From Promethearchaeota archaeon (GTDB lineage: Archaea; Asgardarchaeota; Lokiarchaeia; Sigyniarchaeales; SOKP01), in the NCBI GenBank assembly GCA_004524385.1, contig SDNM01000139.1, forward strand, positions 1 through 5,168: a DNA stretch of 5,168 nucleotides, read 5' to 3'. The number at the start of each line of letters is the position of its first letter. The stretch's first letter is position 1. Shown here piece after piece: positions 1-5,168 of this stretch. The notes under the pieces are model-generated. The model was not told the DNA's origin. It did no database searches and saw only the letters and a program-made list of their open reading frames with translations. The position numbers and the translations under genes are program-made.

Positions 1-360
1 GCTGATTTGAAGAAAAAGATTATTTTAGCATTACAAGTAAATCCTTCCAATAAAGATGACGTAATTAATAAGATTAATAAATATTATGACCAATTTTTTG
101 GATTTTTAATTGATAATAGTGAAGGTCATGGTACAGAATTTAATTTTAATATCGTTGCCGATATCATAGATAATACCAAAGGAGCGAGTATAATAGTCGC
201 TGGAGGTATTAATATTAATAATATTGAAATTATAATTAAAAATTTAAACCCTTATGGAATTGATGTAAGTAGCTCATTAGAATCCGAAAAAGGGGTTAAA
301 GATCCATTAAAAATTGAAATTTTTTTAAAAAAAGTAAATGAAATTAAGAAAACATTATGA
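1..360 (+). CDS. trpF: Phosphoribosylanthranilate isomerase, C-terminal part (5' end outside window)
   Basis: This enzyme isomerises N-(5'-phosphoribosyl)anthranilate to CdRP, the third dedicated step of tryptophan synthesis, in the cytoplasm. The frame is open from base 1, and the 119 visible residues are the second half of a TIM barrel that is normally about 200-220 aa. The TTG at position 7 is therefore an internal codon, not a start. Visible landmarks (numbered from the first visible codon) are FLID with the presumed catalytic acid D38, the following glycine motif EGHGTEFNF (41-49), the phosphate-binding strand IVAGGI (65-70), and DVSSSLES (88-95) followed by KD (100-101), which matches the family's DVSSGvE..pG.KD end. 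The glycine motif is odd: the family usually has GG(T/S)G followed by a spacer and (F/H)DW. The trpB start lies 9 nt downstream, so the two genes form one operon. Identity is supported by both motifs and position. Confidence 0.9.
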   Translation, partial: ADLKKKIILALQVNPSNKDDVINKINKYYDQFFGFLIDNSEGHGTEFNFNIVADIIDNTKGASIIVAGGININNIEIIIKNLNPYGIDVSSSLESEKGVKDPLKIEIFLKKVNEIKKTL

Positions 361-363
361 GGA
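359..363 (+). promoter_or_regulatory. Shine-Dalgarno of trpB
   Basis: GAGGA lies 6 nt before the trpB ATG at 370 and shares bases with the TGA stop of trpF. A ribosome ending trpF would stop on this site, so the arrangement suggests translational coupling. It also supports 370 as the start. Confidence 0.7.
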
Positions 364-369
364 ATAAAT

Positions 370-1572
370 ATGAAATATAATGGGATATATCCTAATAAGT
401 GCGGTAAATTTGGGGATTTCGGAGGTATTTTTGCTCCAGAGGTTCTCATGCCGGCACTTTGTGAGCTGGATGAAGCTTTTGAAAAATATAGAAATGACGA
501 AAGTTTCAAGAAAGAGTTTTATCAGATACTCGAATCATATGGGGGCCGTCCAACACCTTTATTTTATGCTAAAAGACTAAGCGAAAATGTAGGATGCAAA
601 GTATATTTGAAAAGAGAAGATTTACTTCATGGTGGAGCTCACAAATTAAACAATGTAATAGGACAGGCTTTATTAGCCAAGAAAATGGGGAAAAAAAAGC
701 TTGTAGCAGAAACAGGAGCAGGACAACATGGGTTTGCTACTGCTATTGCTGGAGCTTATTTCGGTATGGAAACAAAGGTATTCATGGGAAAAGTTGATAT
801 AGCTAGACAAGCTTACAATGTTTATCGCATGCAATTACTTGGTGCTGAAGTAATACCTGTGGAAAGTGGTTCAAAAACATTGAAGGATGCAATTAATGAT
901 GGACTTAGATATTGGATCACCAATGTAAGAGATACTCACTATTTAATGGGAAGCGTTGTCGGTCCACATCCATATCCTCTATTAGTTAGAGAATTCCAAA
1001 GAATTATTGGAATTGAAACTAAAAAGCAAATAATGGAGTTAGAGGGTAGATTACCTAATGCAATCATGGCTTGTATTGGTGGTGGAAGTAATGCTATAGG
1101 AATAATGTATGATTTCATTGAAAATGAGAACGTCCAGTTAATTGGAGTTGAGGCTGCTGGAGAGGGTTTAGAAACAGGAAAACATTCAATAGCATTAGGT
1201 TTAGGTCGCAGAGGCGTATTACATGGATCCTTAATGTATCTATTACAAAATGAATATGGTAATATATTAAAGAGTCATTCTATAAGTGCGGGACTAGACT
1301 ACCCTGGTGTTGGTCCCGAACATTGTTTTTTAAAAGAATTATCAAGGCTTAGAGTAGAAACCGCAACAGATAATGAGACTCTAGAATCTTTTCAAAAATT
1401 ATCCGTTTTAGAAGGGATAATTCCAGCATTGGAGTCATCGCATGCACTTGCATGTCTGGAAAAAATTAAGGGTGAGTTTAATAAGGATGACATTGTAATA
1501 ATTAATTTATCTGGTTCAGGTTCTAAAGATCTAAATATAATCAAACAACGTTTGGAGTTTAAAGTAAAATGA
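370..1572 (+). CDS. trpB: Tryptophan synthase beta subunit (TrpB1 type)
   Basis: TrpB is a PLP enzyme that condenses indole with L-serine to give tryptophan, in an alpha2beta2 complex with TrpA. The 400 aa length matches canonical TrpB1 rather than the longer TrpB2. The N-terminus has GKFGDFGGIFAPE (12-24). The PLP lysine is K92 in HGGAHKLNN (88-95), and the catalytic glutamate is E114 in AETGAGQHG. R153, K172 (in TLKDA) and D310 (in GLDYPGVGPEH) match the residues that open and close the COMM domain in the Salmonella enzyme. GGGSNA (237-242) binds the PLP phosphate. The ring-nitrogen serine is S381, but the surrounding motif reads SGSGSKD instead of the usual SGRGDKD. The start is an ATG with a good Shine-Dalgarno, and the stop overlaps the trpA start by 4 nt. 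All catalytic residues are present, so the enzyme should be active. Confidence 0.98.
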   Translation: MKYNGIYPNKCGKFGDFGGIFAPEVLMPALCELDEAFEKYRNDESFKKEFYQILESYGGRPTPLFYAKRLSENVGCKVYLKREDLLHGGAHKLNNVIGQALLAKKMGKKKLVAETGAGQHGFATAIAGAYFGMETKVFMGKVDIARQAYNVYRMQLLGAEVIPVESGSKTLKDAINDGLRYWITNVRDTHYLMGSVVGPHPYPLLVREFQRIIGIETKKQIMELEGRLPNAIMACIGGGSNAIGIMYDFIENENVQLIGVEAAGEGLETGKHSIALGLGRRGVLHGSLMYLLQNEYGNILKSHSISAGLDYPGVGPEHCFLKELSRLRVETATDNETLESFQKLSVLEGIIPALESSHALACLEKIKGEFNKDDIVIINLSGSGSKDLNIIKQRLEFKVK

Positions 1573-2408
1573 ATGATACAAATAGAATTTTGGACCTTTT
1601 TAATGAGAAGAATTCATTAGAGGAAAAATATTTTATGCCATTTCTAGTTTGTGGAGATCCTTCGATTGAGCAGTTTATATCGATGGTTAAAAAGATCGCT
1701 CCATATATAGATCTTTTAGAATTAGGTGTGCCATTTAGCGACCCAATTGCTGATGGTCCTACCATTCAAGAGGCAAATATGAGAGCTTTCGAAGCAGGCA
1801 TCAATACAAAAGTAGCGCTCGATATAATTAAGAAAATTAGGACATTTTTCACTAAACCAATTGTTATTTTAACTTATTATAACATTCTAATTCAAGGGTC
1901 AGAGACAATAGAAAGTTCTTTGGATAATACATTGAGAAGATTCAAGGAGAGTGGTATTGATGGAATTGTTATCGCCGATCTACCAATTGAGGAAGCAGGC
2001 TTAGCTTTAAAATATTGCAAAAAGCACAATATATCACTTATATTTTTGATTGCTCCTACTACTACGGACGATAGATTAGAAAAGATCTTGAAAGAAGCAA
2101 TAGGATTTATCTATTTAATATCAATATTGGGTGTTACTGGTGCTCGAGAAAAAGTAGCTCAAATCACGAAAGAAACGATTAAAAGAGTAAAAGAAAAAAT
2201 CAAAACGAGGATTCCTGTTTTCTTGGGATTCGGCATATCTAAACCAGAACATGCCTCCGCTGTAGCTGAATTAGGAGCTGATGGCATTATCATTGGCTCG
2301 GCAATAATAGATATCATTAAGAGAAATTTAAGCAATTTTAGTAAAATGGAGCAAGAATTAGTCGAATTTATATCAAGTATAAAAAATGCGATAAAGAGGT
2401 CGAATTAA
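1569..2408 (+). CDS. trpA: Tryptophan synthase alpha subunit
   Basis: TrpA cleaves indole-3-glycerol phosphate to glyceraldehyde-3-phosphate and indole, and the indole is channelled to TrpB. At 279 aa it has normal family length for this TIM barrel. Seen in order are FLVCGDP (25-31), corresponding to the yiTaGDP strand, then ELGVPFSDPIADGPTIQ (51-67), which carries both catalytic acids E51 and D62 (Salmonella E49 and D60). Next come IADLPIEE (135-142), the loop-6 motif SILGVTGAR (185-193), FLGFGIS.PEHA (218-229), and the phosphate-binding end IIIGSAII (240-247). The ATG shares bases with the trpB TGA, and GGAG at 1554-1557 is a possible Shine-Dalgarno inside trpB. It is the last gene of the operon: the next gene faces it 35 nt away. 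No truncation or missing catalytic residue is seen. Confidence 0.97.
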   Translation: MNDTNRILDLFNEKNSLEEKYFMPFLVCGDPSIEQFISMVKKIAPYIDLLELGVPFSDPIADGPTIQEANMRAFEAGINTKVALDIIKKIRTFFTKPIVILTYYNILIQGSETIESSLDNTLRRFKESGIDGIVIADLPIEEAGLALKYCKKHNISLIFLIAPTTTDDRLEKILKEAIGFIYLISILGVTGAREKVAQITKETIKRVKEKIKTRIPVFLGFGISKPEHASAVAELGADGIIIGSAIIDIIKRNLSNFSKMEQELVEFISSIKNAIKRSN

Positions 2409-2432
2409 GAATGGAATTTGATATACATATAG

Positions 2433-2438
2433 AAAAAA
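2433..2438 (-). terminator. Possible oligo-T terminator of the minus-strand operon
   Basis: Read on the minus strand, a run of six T follows the stop of the membrane-protein gene by 5 nt. Archaeal intrinsic termination often uses short T tracts without a hairpin. The site lies in the 35-nt gap between the convergent genes. A six-base run is common in DNA this AT-rich, so the call is tentative. No comparable T tract directly follows trpA on the plus strand. Confidence 0.3.
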
Positions 2439-2443
2439 TTGGA

Positions 2444-3331
2444 TTATTTACCAATCACTTCTTCGAACTTAATTTGGACATATTTTATAATTCCTAACTT
2501 CTTTGCCCATCTTAATATATAATTTATTCGTTTTTCAATAGTAATATCTAATAATATCACGGCAGGTATCGAAAGGATCGCTATTATTAGCGGAAATATC
2601 AAAAACAGAGGAAGTTCTGGACCCCCAAAAAAACCTTTTTGGATCATTGTTATAACAAATACATAAAAAGAAAAGGCTAAACCAATTCCAGCGAAACCTT
2701 GCAAAAAATACAAGTACCACCCTCCTACACTTCGAATTTCAACCAGATCTCGTTTATTCTCAACTTTTTCAGCATTAGAATATACAATACCTGCATCTAT
2801 CAAGAACCAAACGGAGGAGAATAAAAACATAGAAATTCCGACTGTAATACTAAGTAGCATTCCTAAAGTGATTAATACACCTTCACCACCCGCTTTTTCG
2901 ATATAAATAAAGTTGTTTACGATGTCATCGTTTATAACGAGCATTAAAGCAAGGTTAATACTAGTCAAACCTGGAAATAGCGCTCTAAATGTATAATTAA
3001 ATTTTTCAGGATTTTCCCGTATTTCTATTCCATATTCCATTTTTTGACCTATTGTTGATTTATGAAGGTAAAGAAATATTGGACCTAACAAATATCCACC
3101 TAATAATCCTCCAATTATTGCTGCTAAAACAACCATACCAAATGAATATAATATCCAATGTCCTGTGCTATCAAATTTGATTATTTTAACATAGTCAGTG
3201 GCTTGAATTTCAATTTTAAAAATTATTGTAATAATAGAAAATATAATGAAAAAGCCAAATGTAGTAAAAAACAAAATTATTGGTTTTCTGTATTTTTTAA
3301 AATTTATACATTTTATGAATAGATTACTCAA
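2444..3331 (-). CDS. Unknown six-helix membrane protein
   Basis: I do not recognise this 295 aa protein. Six hydrophobic segments are visible at about 18-38, 58-89, 118-134, 151-184, 204-230 and 240-265. Loop charges fit N-in/C-in topology: the basic N-terminus (KKYRK), the 90-117 loop, the 186-202 loop (EKVENKRD) and the C-terminal tail (EKR, RWAKK) would be cytoplasmic, while the loops at 40-57, 134-150 and 231-239 would be outside. Helix 2 holds overlapping GxxxG spacings (G74-G83), which suggest tight helix packing, and the longer fourth segment carries an acidic D179. There is no ATP-binding motif or obvious transporter signature. A stop codon (TAA) lies directly before the first codon, so TTG at 3331-3329 is the only start that keeps the N-terminus and helix 1 intact; the next in-frame Met is residue 66, inside helix 2. 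The gene overlaps the end of the 301 aa gene by 8 nt and is probably translated after it. It could be a transporter-like or scaffold membrane protein, but the sequence does not decide this. Confidence 0.8.
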   Translation of the reverse strand: MSNLFIKCINFKKYRKPIILFFTTFGFFIIFSIITIIFKIEIQATDYVKIIKFDSTGHWILYSFGMVVLAAIIGGLLGGYLLGPIFLYLHKSTIGQKMEYGIEIRENPEKFNYTFRALFPGLTSINLALMLVINDDIVNNFIYIEKAGGEGVLITLGMLLSITVGISMFLFSSVWFLIDAGIVYSNAEKVENKRDLVEIRSVGGWYLYFLQGFAGIGLAFSFYVFVITMIQKGFFGGPELPLFLIFPLIIAILSIPAVILLDITIEKRINYILRWAKKLGIIKYVQIKFEEVIGK

Positions 3332-4229
3332 TTATAAGTTTTTTAATTTTCTCTCTTGAATTTTTTACATCCAATAGGGTAGAAGAATTTTTAATACTCA
3401 AAGCATCTGCCCAAATATTTAACTCGTGAGAATTATATTCTGAGATCTCTTTACTCTCCCTTAAATCATTATAGTAGGTCTCCATTTTTTTTATTTGGGA
3501 TTGATTAGCTGTACCATTTTTTCTCAATATATTATAGCTTTCGAAAGTAAATCCCGATTTATGGTTTTCATAATCATCCTTACCTTTCATTGAATTTGTT
3601 ACAAAATAATTATTCCATAATTTCTTATCAATAGGCGGGACAATCAAAATTGACATGTTTCTATTTAATTTTCCATAAAGATTATCTTTTAGATAGTCTC
3701 CTACTGATGCTTCAAAACCAAACAGAGAGATAAAGATAATTTGTGGGATTATCTTAGAATACTGTTTAAGCTTTTTTCTATGCAGTAATTGAGCAAATCT
3801 CTCAACTTCACCAGTTAATTTAAGAACTTGAATTAATTTTAATGGTTGGATTTTCTTATTGGTAAAAATAAAGGTGATTTTAAGATTTCCATTCTCTTCT
3901 TCTCCCTCATCAGAATATTGATCTTCAATCCTATCCTTTAATGGTTTAAAATCATTTCTTGTACTCTTAGAAGTAGGATTAGAAATCTGTTCTTCAACTT
4001 CGTTTATAATTAAGTCAGCAATTCTTTGCTGAACTGCATTATTAAATGCAAAATTGTGATTTCTAAATGTCTTTATAGAATTTTTTTTTGAGATAATAAT
4101 TTTACTTTCGATTGAATCTATGTAAGGGCCATAAACATCCTGCCATATATCCAATGGACCATCTATTTCAAATAATGAGAAAGGATATTTTCCCAAAATA
4201 TTAGAAAATTTTTCTGTATGTATTGTCAT
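3324..4229 (-). CDS. Unknown soluble protein, first gene of a two-gene operon
   Basis: I do not recognise this 301 aa protein. It has no signal peptide and no convincing membrane segment. The N-terminal part (about 15-60) includes FSLFEIDGPLDIW and YGPYID. A helix at about 64-83 leads to a polar linker with an acidic patch (DEGEEENG, 107-114). A strand-helix-strand-helix-strand stretch follows, with strands near 116-123 (KITFIFT), 161-171 (IPQIIFISLFGF) and 192-199 (SILIVPPI), and helices near 128-155 and 173-188. This reads as an alpha/beta core. The part after 200 is polar and includes NSMKGKDDYENHKSGF, then a mostly helical C-terminus rich in Lys and Glu. No P-loop or confirmed nuclease motif was found. 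The ATG has a strong GAGGAG Shine-Dalgarno. The 8-nt overlap with the following membrane-protein gene suggests that the two products work together, perhaps as a cytoplasmic partner and its membrane anchor. Confidence 0.85.
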   Translation of the reverse strand: MTIHTEKFSNILGKYPFSLFEIDGPLDIWQDVYGPYIDSIESKIIISKKNSIKTFRNHNFAFNNAVQQRIADLIINEVEEQISNPTSKSTRNDFKPLKDRIEDQYSDEGEEENGNLKITFIFTNKKIQPLKLIQVLKLTGEVERFAQLLHRKKLKQYSKIIPQIIFISLFGFEASVGDYLKDNLYGKLNRNMSILIVPPIDKKLWNNYFVTNSMKGKDDYENHKSGFTFESYNILRKNGTANQSQIKKMETYYNDLRESKEISEYNSHELNIWADALSIKNSSTLLDVKNSREKIKKLIIE

Positions 4230-4237
4230 TTATTTTA

Positions 4238-4243
4238 CTCCTC
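4238..4243 (-). promoter_or_regulatory. Shine-Dalgarno of the 301 aa gene
   Basis: GAGGAG on the minus strand lies 8 nt before the ATG at 4229. It is the strongest ribosome binding site in the window and fixes this start. It also shows that this mRNA has an untranslated leader. Confidence 0.75.
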
Positions 4244-4456
4244 TTTTTTAATTTTAGAATGTGTTAAAATCTTTTAATTGAAGTCTGTTTTCTCACATTC
4301 AATGAAACAACTTTAAATTAAATCTCATAATATCTTCAATTTTAAAGGGCAACTGTAAAAATATCATAAGATATTTATCTACTTTCATTATGGTAACAAA
4401 TAAGAAAGACACTGATACAAGAGAAATAATTTAAAAACAAATCTTACACTTAAAAA

Positions 4457-4480
4457 TTTAAAGGATCTGAAATTTTTTTT
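4457..4480 (+). repeat. Imperfect direct repeat with T tract, copy 1
   Basis: TTTAAAGGATCTGAAA followed by eight T. It matches a second copy at 4580-4600 except for a 2-nt indel and one or two substitutions; the core CTGAAA plus seven T is identical. Low complexity limits its weight. Confidence 0.4.
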
Positions 4481-4502
4481 GTGTCTGTATTAATAGTAGT
4501 AA

Positions 4503-4520
4503 TAATTATATTTATAATTA
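4503..4520. repeat. 18-bp AT-only dyad, possible operator
   Basis: TAATTATA-TT-TATAATTA is a perfect inverted repeat with 8-bp arms and a 2-bp centre. The short centre suits a dimeric DNA-binding protein better than an RNA hairpin. It lies about 275 nt from both flanking start codons, far for a simple repressor site. AT-only composition makes chance occurrence possible. Confidence 0.35.
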
Positions 4521-4579
4521 ACGCTAAATTGTTTTATTTTATTAAAACTCAGCAGATATAAAATTTTTTTTTATAAAAG

Positions 4580-4600
4580 TTTAAAAGCTGAAATTTTTTT
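4580..4600 (+). repeat. Imperfect direct repeat with T tract, copy 2
   Basis: TTTAAAAGCTGAAA followed by seven T is the second copy of the repeat at 4457-4480, 123 nt downstream. Another T9 tract (4564-4572) lies just before it. Confidence 0.4.
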
Positions 4601-4617
4601 AAGTTTAACCTCTCAAA

Positions 4618-4700
4618 ATCCCTAATTTTAAATTAAATCTTTATTTTAATAATTAGATTTGTAATCTGGGATAATTTCTGAAAGAAAAGACCCCCAAGAT
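4618..4700 (+). other. Possible structured RNA element with two alternative folds
   Basis: Fold A closes ATCCC (4618-4622) on GGGAT (4668-4672). Inside it are a hairpin pairing 4624-4632 with 4645-4654 (one bulge) and a hairpin AGATT/AATCT (4655-4659 with 4663-4667). The helices abut with almost no unpaired bases, forming a near-complete three-way junction. Fold B pairs ATCTGGG (4664-4670) with CCCaAGAT (4693-4700) with one bulged A, which would break both the closing stem and the second hairpin. The GGG and CCC runs are rare in this spacer. The element lies upstream of the TATA-like sites at 4725-4747, so it would be transcribed toward the last gene only from an earlier start, or be a separate RNA. 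This is inference from pairing alone. Confidence 0.25.
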
Positions 4701-4724
4701 ACTGTACATGGAATCATATTATAA

Positions 4725-4747
4725 TTTATATAAGAAAAATTTATACA
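4725..4747 (+). promoter_or_regulatory. Two candidate archaeal TATA boxes before the last gene
   Basis: TTTATATA (4725-4732) and TTTATACA (4740-4747) both resemble the archaeal box A. The second follows the purine-rich AAGAAAAA (4732-4739), which fits a BRE and makes it the better candidate. With the usual spacing of about 25 nt, transcription would start near 4757 or 4770, giving a leader of about 20-35 nt before the ATG at 4792. The surroundings are very AT-rich, so the match is only moderately informative. Confidence 0.45.
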
Positions 4748-4791
4748 TTTGAATTTTTTTTTATATTTGAAAAAGAAAGGAAATCTAGACT

Positions 4792-5168
4792 ATGATAGAG
4801 AAATTTTTAGTTATATCTTATTTTGACATGCGTATAGGACCTAATATCCTTTATAGTAATTCAGATATTAGTAATATCTATGGATTTCCTGATTTAAGGA
4901 AAATATTAGAATTTATTGATGAGGCTGGTACCTTTTTATTTTCTTTTAGAAAATTTCAAACGGTTAACACTGTTTTTTATATGAAATCTGACATAGCAAG
5001 GGGAGGAGAAGATCTACTTATGATTTCTTGTATAATCCGAGCCTCATATTTTAAAAATGAATTAACTGATATTCTTCAATACTTAGAATCAAAGAAACCT
5101 ATTTTGGAAAAATTTGCAGCTGAATTGAAAGTACTCCCTAATTTTAACTTAGTTCTACACAAACATAA
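4792..5168 (+). CDS. Predicted longin/roadblock-like domain protein, N-terminal part (3' end outside window)
   Basis: An ATG at 4792 opens a frame of 125 codons that is still open at the window end, so the gene is partial. AAAGG at 4776-4780 is a weak, rather distant Shine-Dalgarno. The protein begins with strand KFLVISYFD (4-12), then RIGPNILYSN (14-23), giving the motif FDxxxGPxxxY, then a helix near 33-44. Strands follow near 47-55, 57-66 and 74-84 (DLLMISCIIRA), and long helices near 87-112. The order beta-beta-alpha-beta-beta-beta-alpha matches longin-type domains, which in eukaryotes and Asgard archaea often bind or regulate small GTPases. A GP after the first strand is also seen in longin-like parts of DENN proteins. 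Fold assignment is inferred from predicted order only, and domains after residue 125 cannot be seen. The gene is divergent from the minus-strand membrane module. Confidence 0.75.
   Translation, partial: MIEKFLVISYFDMRIGPNILYSNSDISNIYGFPDLRKILEFIDEAGTFLFSFRKFQTVNTVFYMKSDIARGGEDLLMISCIIRASYFKNELTDILQYLESKKPILEKFAAELKVLPNFNLVLHKH

Larger units (their letters stand above)
4230..4791. other. Long divergent AT-rich spacer, no convincing gene
   Basis: This 562-nt stretch separates the start of the minus-strand operon from the start of the last gene, so it should hold both promoters. I see no credible ORF in it: the best is 14 codons at 4390 with no ribosome binding site. It holds four oligo-T tracts (near 4473, 4564, 4594 and 4754), an imperfect direct repeat, an 18-bp dyad and a possible folded element at 4618-4700. 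A short perfect inverted repeat AAATATC/GATATTT (4359-4376) is also present. For the minus operon a weak TATA-like ATTTAAAG (4311-4318, minus strand) would give a leader of roughly 60 nt, but I would not rely on it. The length is unusual next to the 35-nt, -8-nt and -4-nt junctions elsewhere in the window. Confidence 0.7.

Noticed and set aside
7..9. TTG at 7 as the start of a small complete protein
   Set aside because: The frame is open back to base 1 and the product is plainly the second half of TrpF, so this is an internal codon of a truncated gene.
252..509. Minus-strand frame of 85 codons across the trpF/trpB junction
   Set aside because: It is antisense to two well-supported genes and its translation has no recognisable motif.
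380..797. Two plus-strand frames of 66 and 67 codons inside trpB (380-580 and 594-797)
   Set aside because: They are out-of-frame shadows of trpB; no frameshift is needed because trpB is intact.
1559..1765. Minus-strand frame of 68 codons opposite the start of trpA
   Set aside because: Antisense shadow of trpA with no ribosome binding site or motif seen.
2535..2720. Minus-strand frame of 61 codons inside the membrane-protein gene
   Set aside because: It is a frame-shifted reading of helices 5-6 of the longer, coherent membrane protein.
3324..4229. 301 aa protein as a restriction-type nuclease
   Set aside because: The strand/helix order is loosely compatible, but I could not place a convincing D...ExK catalytic set, so no nuclease function is claimed.
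4359..4376. Inverted repeat AAATATC/GATATTT as a terminator or operator
   Set aside because: Only 7 bp, mostly AT, and no T tract or promoter placement gives it a role. It is noted in the spacer entry only.
4390..4434. 14-codon ORF in the divergent spacer
   Set aside because: No Shine-Dalgarno, very short, and such frames are expected by chance.

Overview
The window is AT-rich and gene-dense for its first 4.2 kb. It looks archaeal. The promoter-like sites before the last gene resemble a purine-rich BRE next to TTTATA-type TATA boxes, there are no clear bacterial -35/-10 boxes, and the tryptophan enzymes look archaeal in style. The low GC content, together with a protein whose N-terminus looks like a longin-type domain, makes an Asgard (Lokiarchaeia-like) archaeon my best guess. 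That placement is inference only.

Region 1 (1-2408, + strand) is the end of a tryptophan operon in the order trpF-trpB-trpA. trpF is cut by the window start. trpB begins 9 nt after it with its Shine-Dalgarno overlapping the trpF stop. trpA overlaps trpB by 4 nt (ATGA). The three products catalyse the last pathway steps: PRA isomerisation, then the alpha and beta reactions of tryptophan synthase. The catalytic residues of TrpA and TrpB are intact. TrpF and TrpB each have an unusual version of a normally conserved glycine motif.

Region 2 (2444-4229, - strand) converges on trpA with a 35-nt gap. It is a two-gene operon of unknown function. The first gene encodes a soluble, probably alpha/beta protein of 301 aa. 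The second encodes a six-helix membrane protein of 295 aa that starts at TTG, 8 nt inside the end of the first gene. The overlap suggests translational coupling and possibly partner proteins.

Region 3 (4230-4791) is a 562-nt, very AT-rich divergent spacer without a convincing gene. It contains an 18-bp dyad, repeated oligo-T tracts with an imperfect direct repeat, and a GC-containing patch (4618-4700) that can fold in two mutually exclusive ways. A pair of TATA-like elements lies just before the last gene.

Region 4 (4792-5168, + strand) is the start of a gene that runs off the window. Its first 125 residues carry an FDxxxGPxxxY motif and a strand/helix order that fits a longin/roadblock-like domain.

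No tRNA, rRNA, CRISPR array or insertion sequence was seen. The most plausible undescribed material is the two-gene membrane module, its structured divergent spacer, and the longin-like protein across from it.
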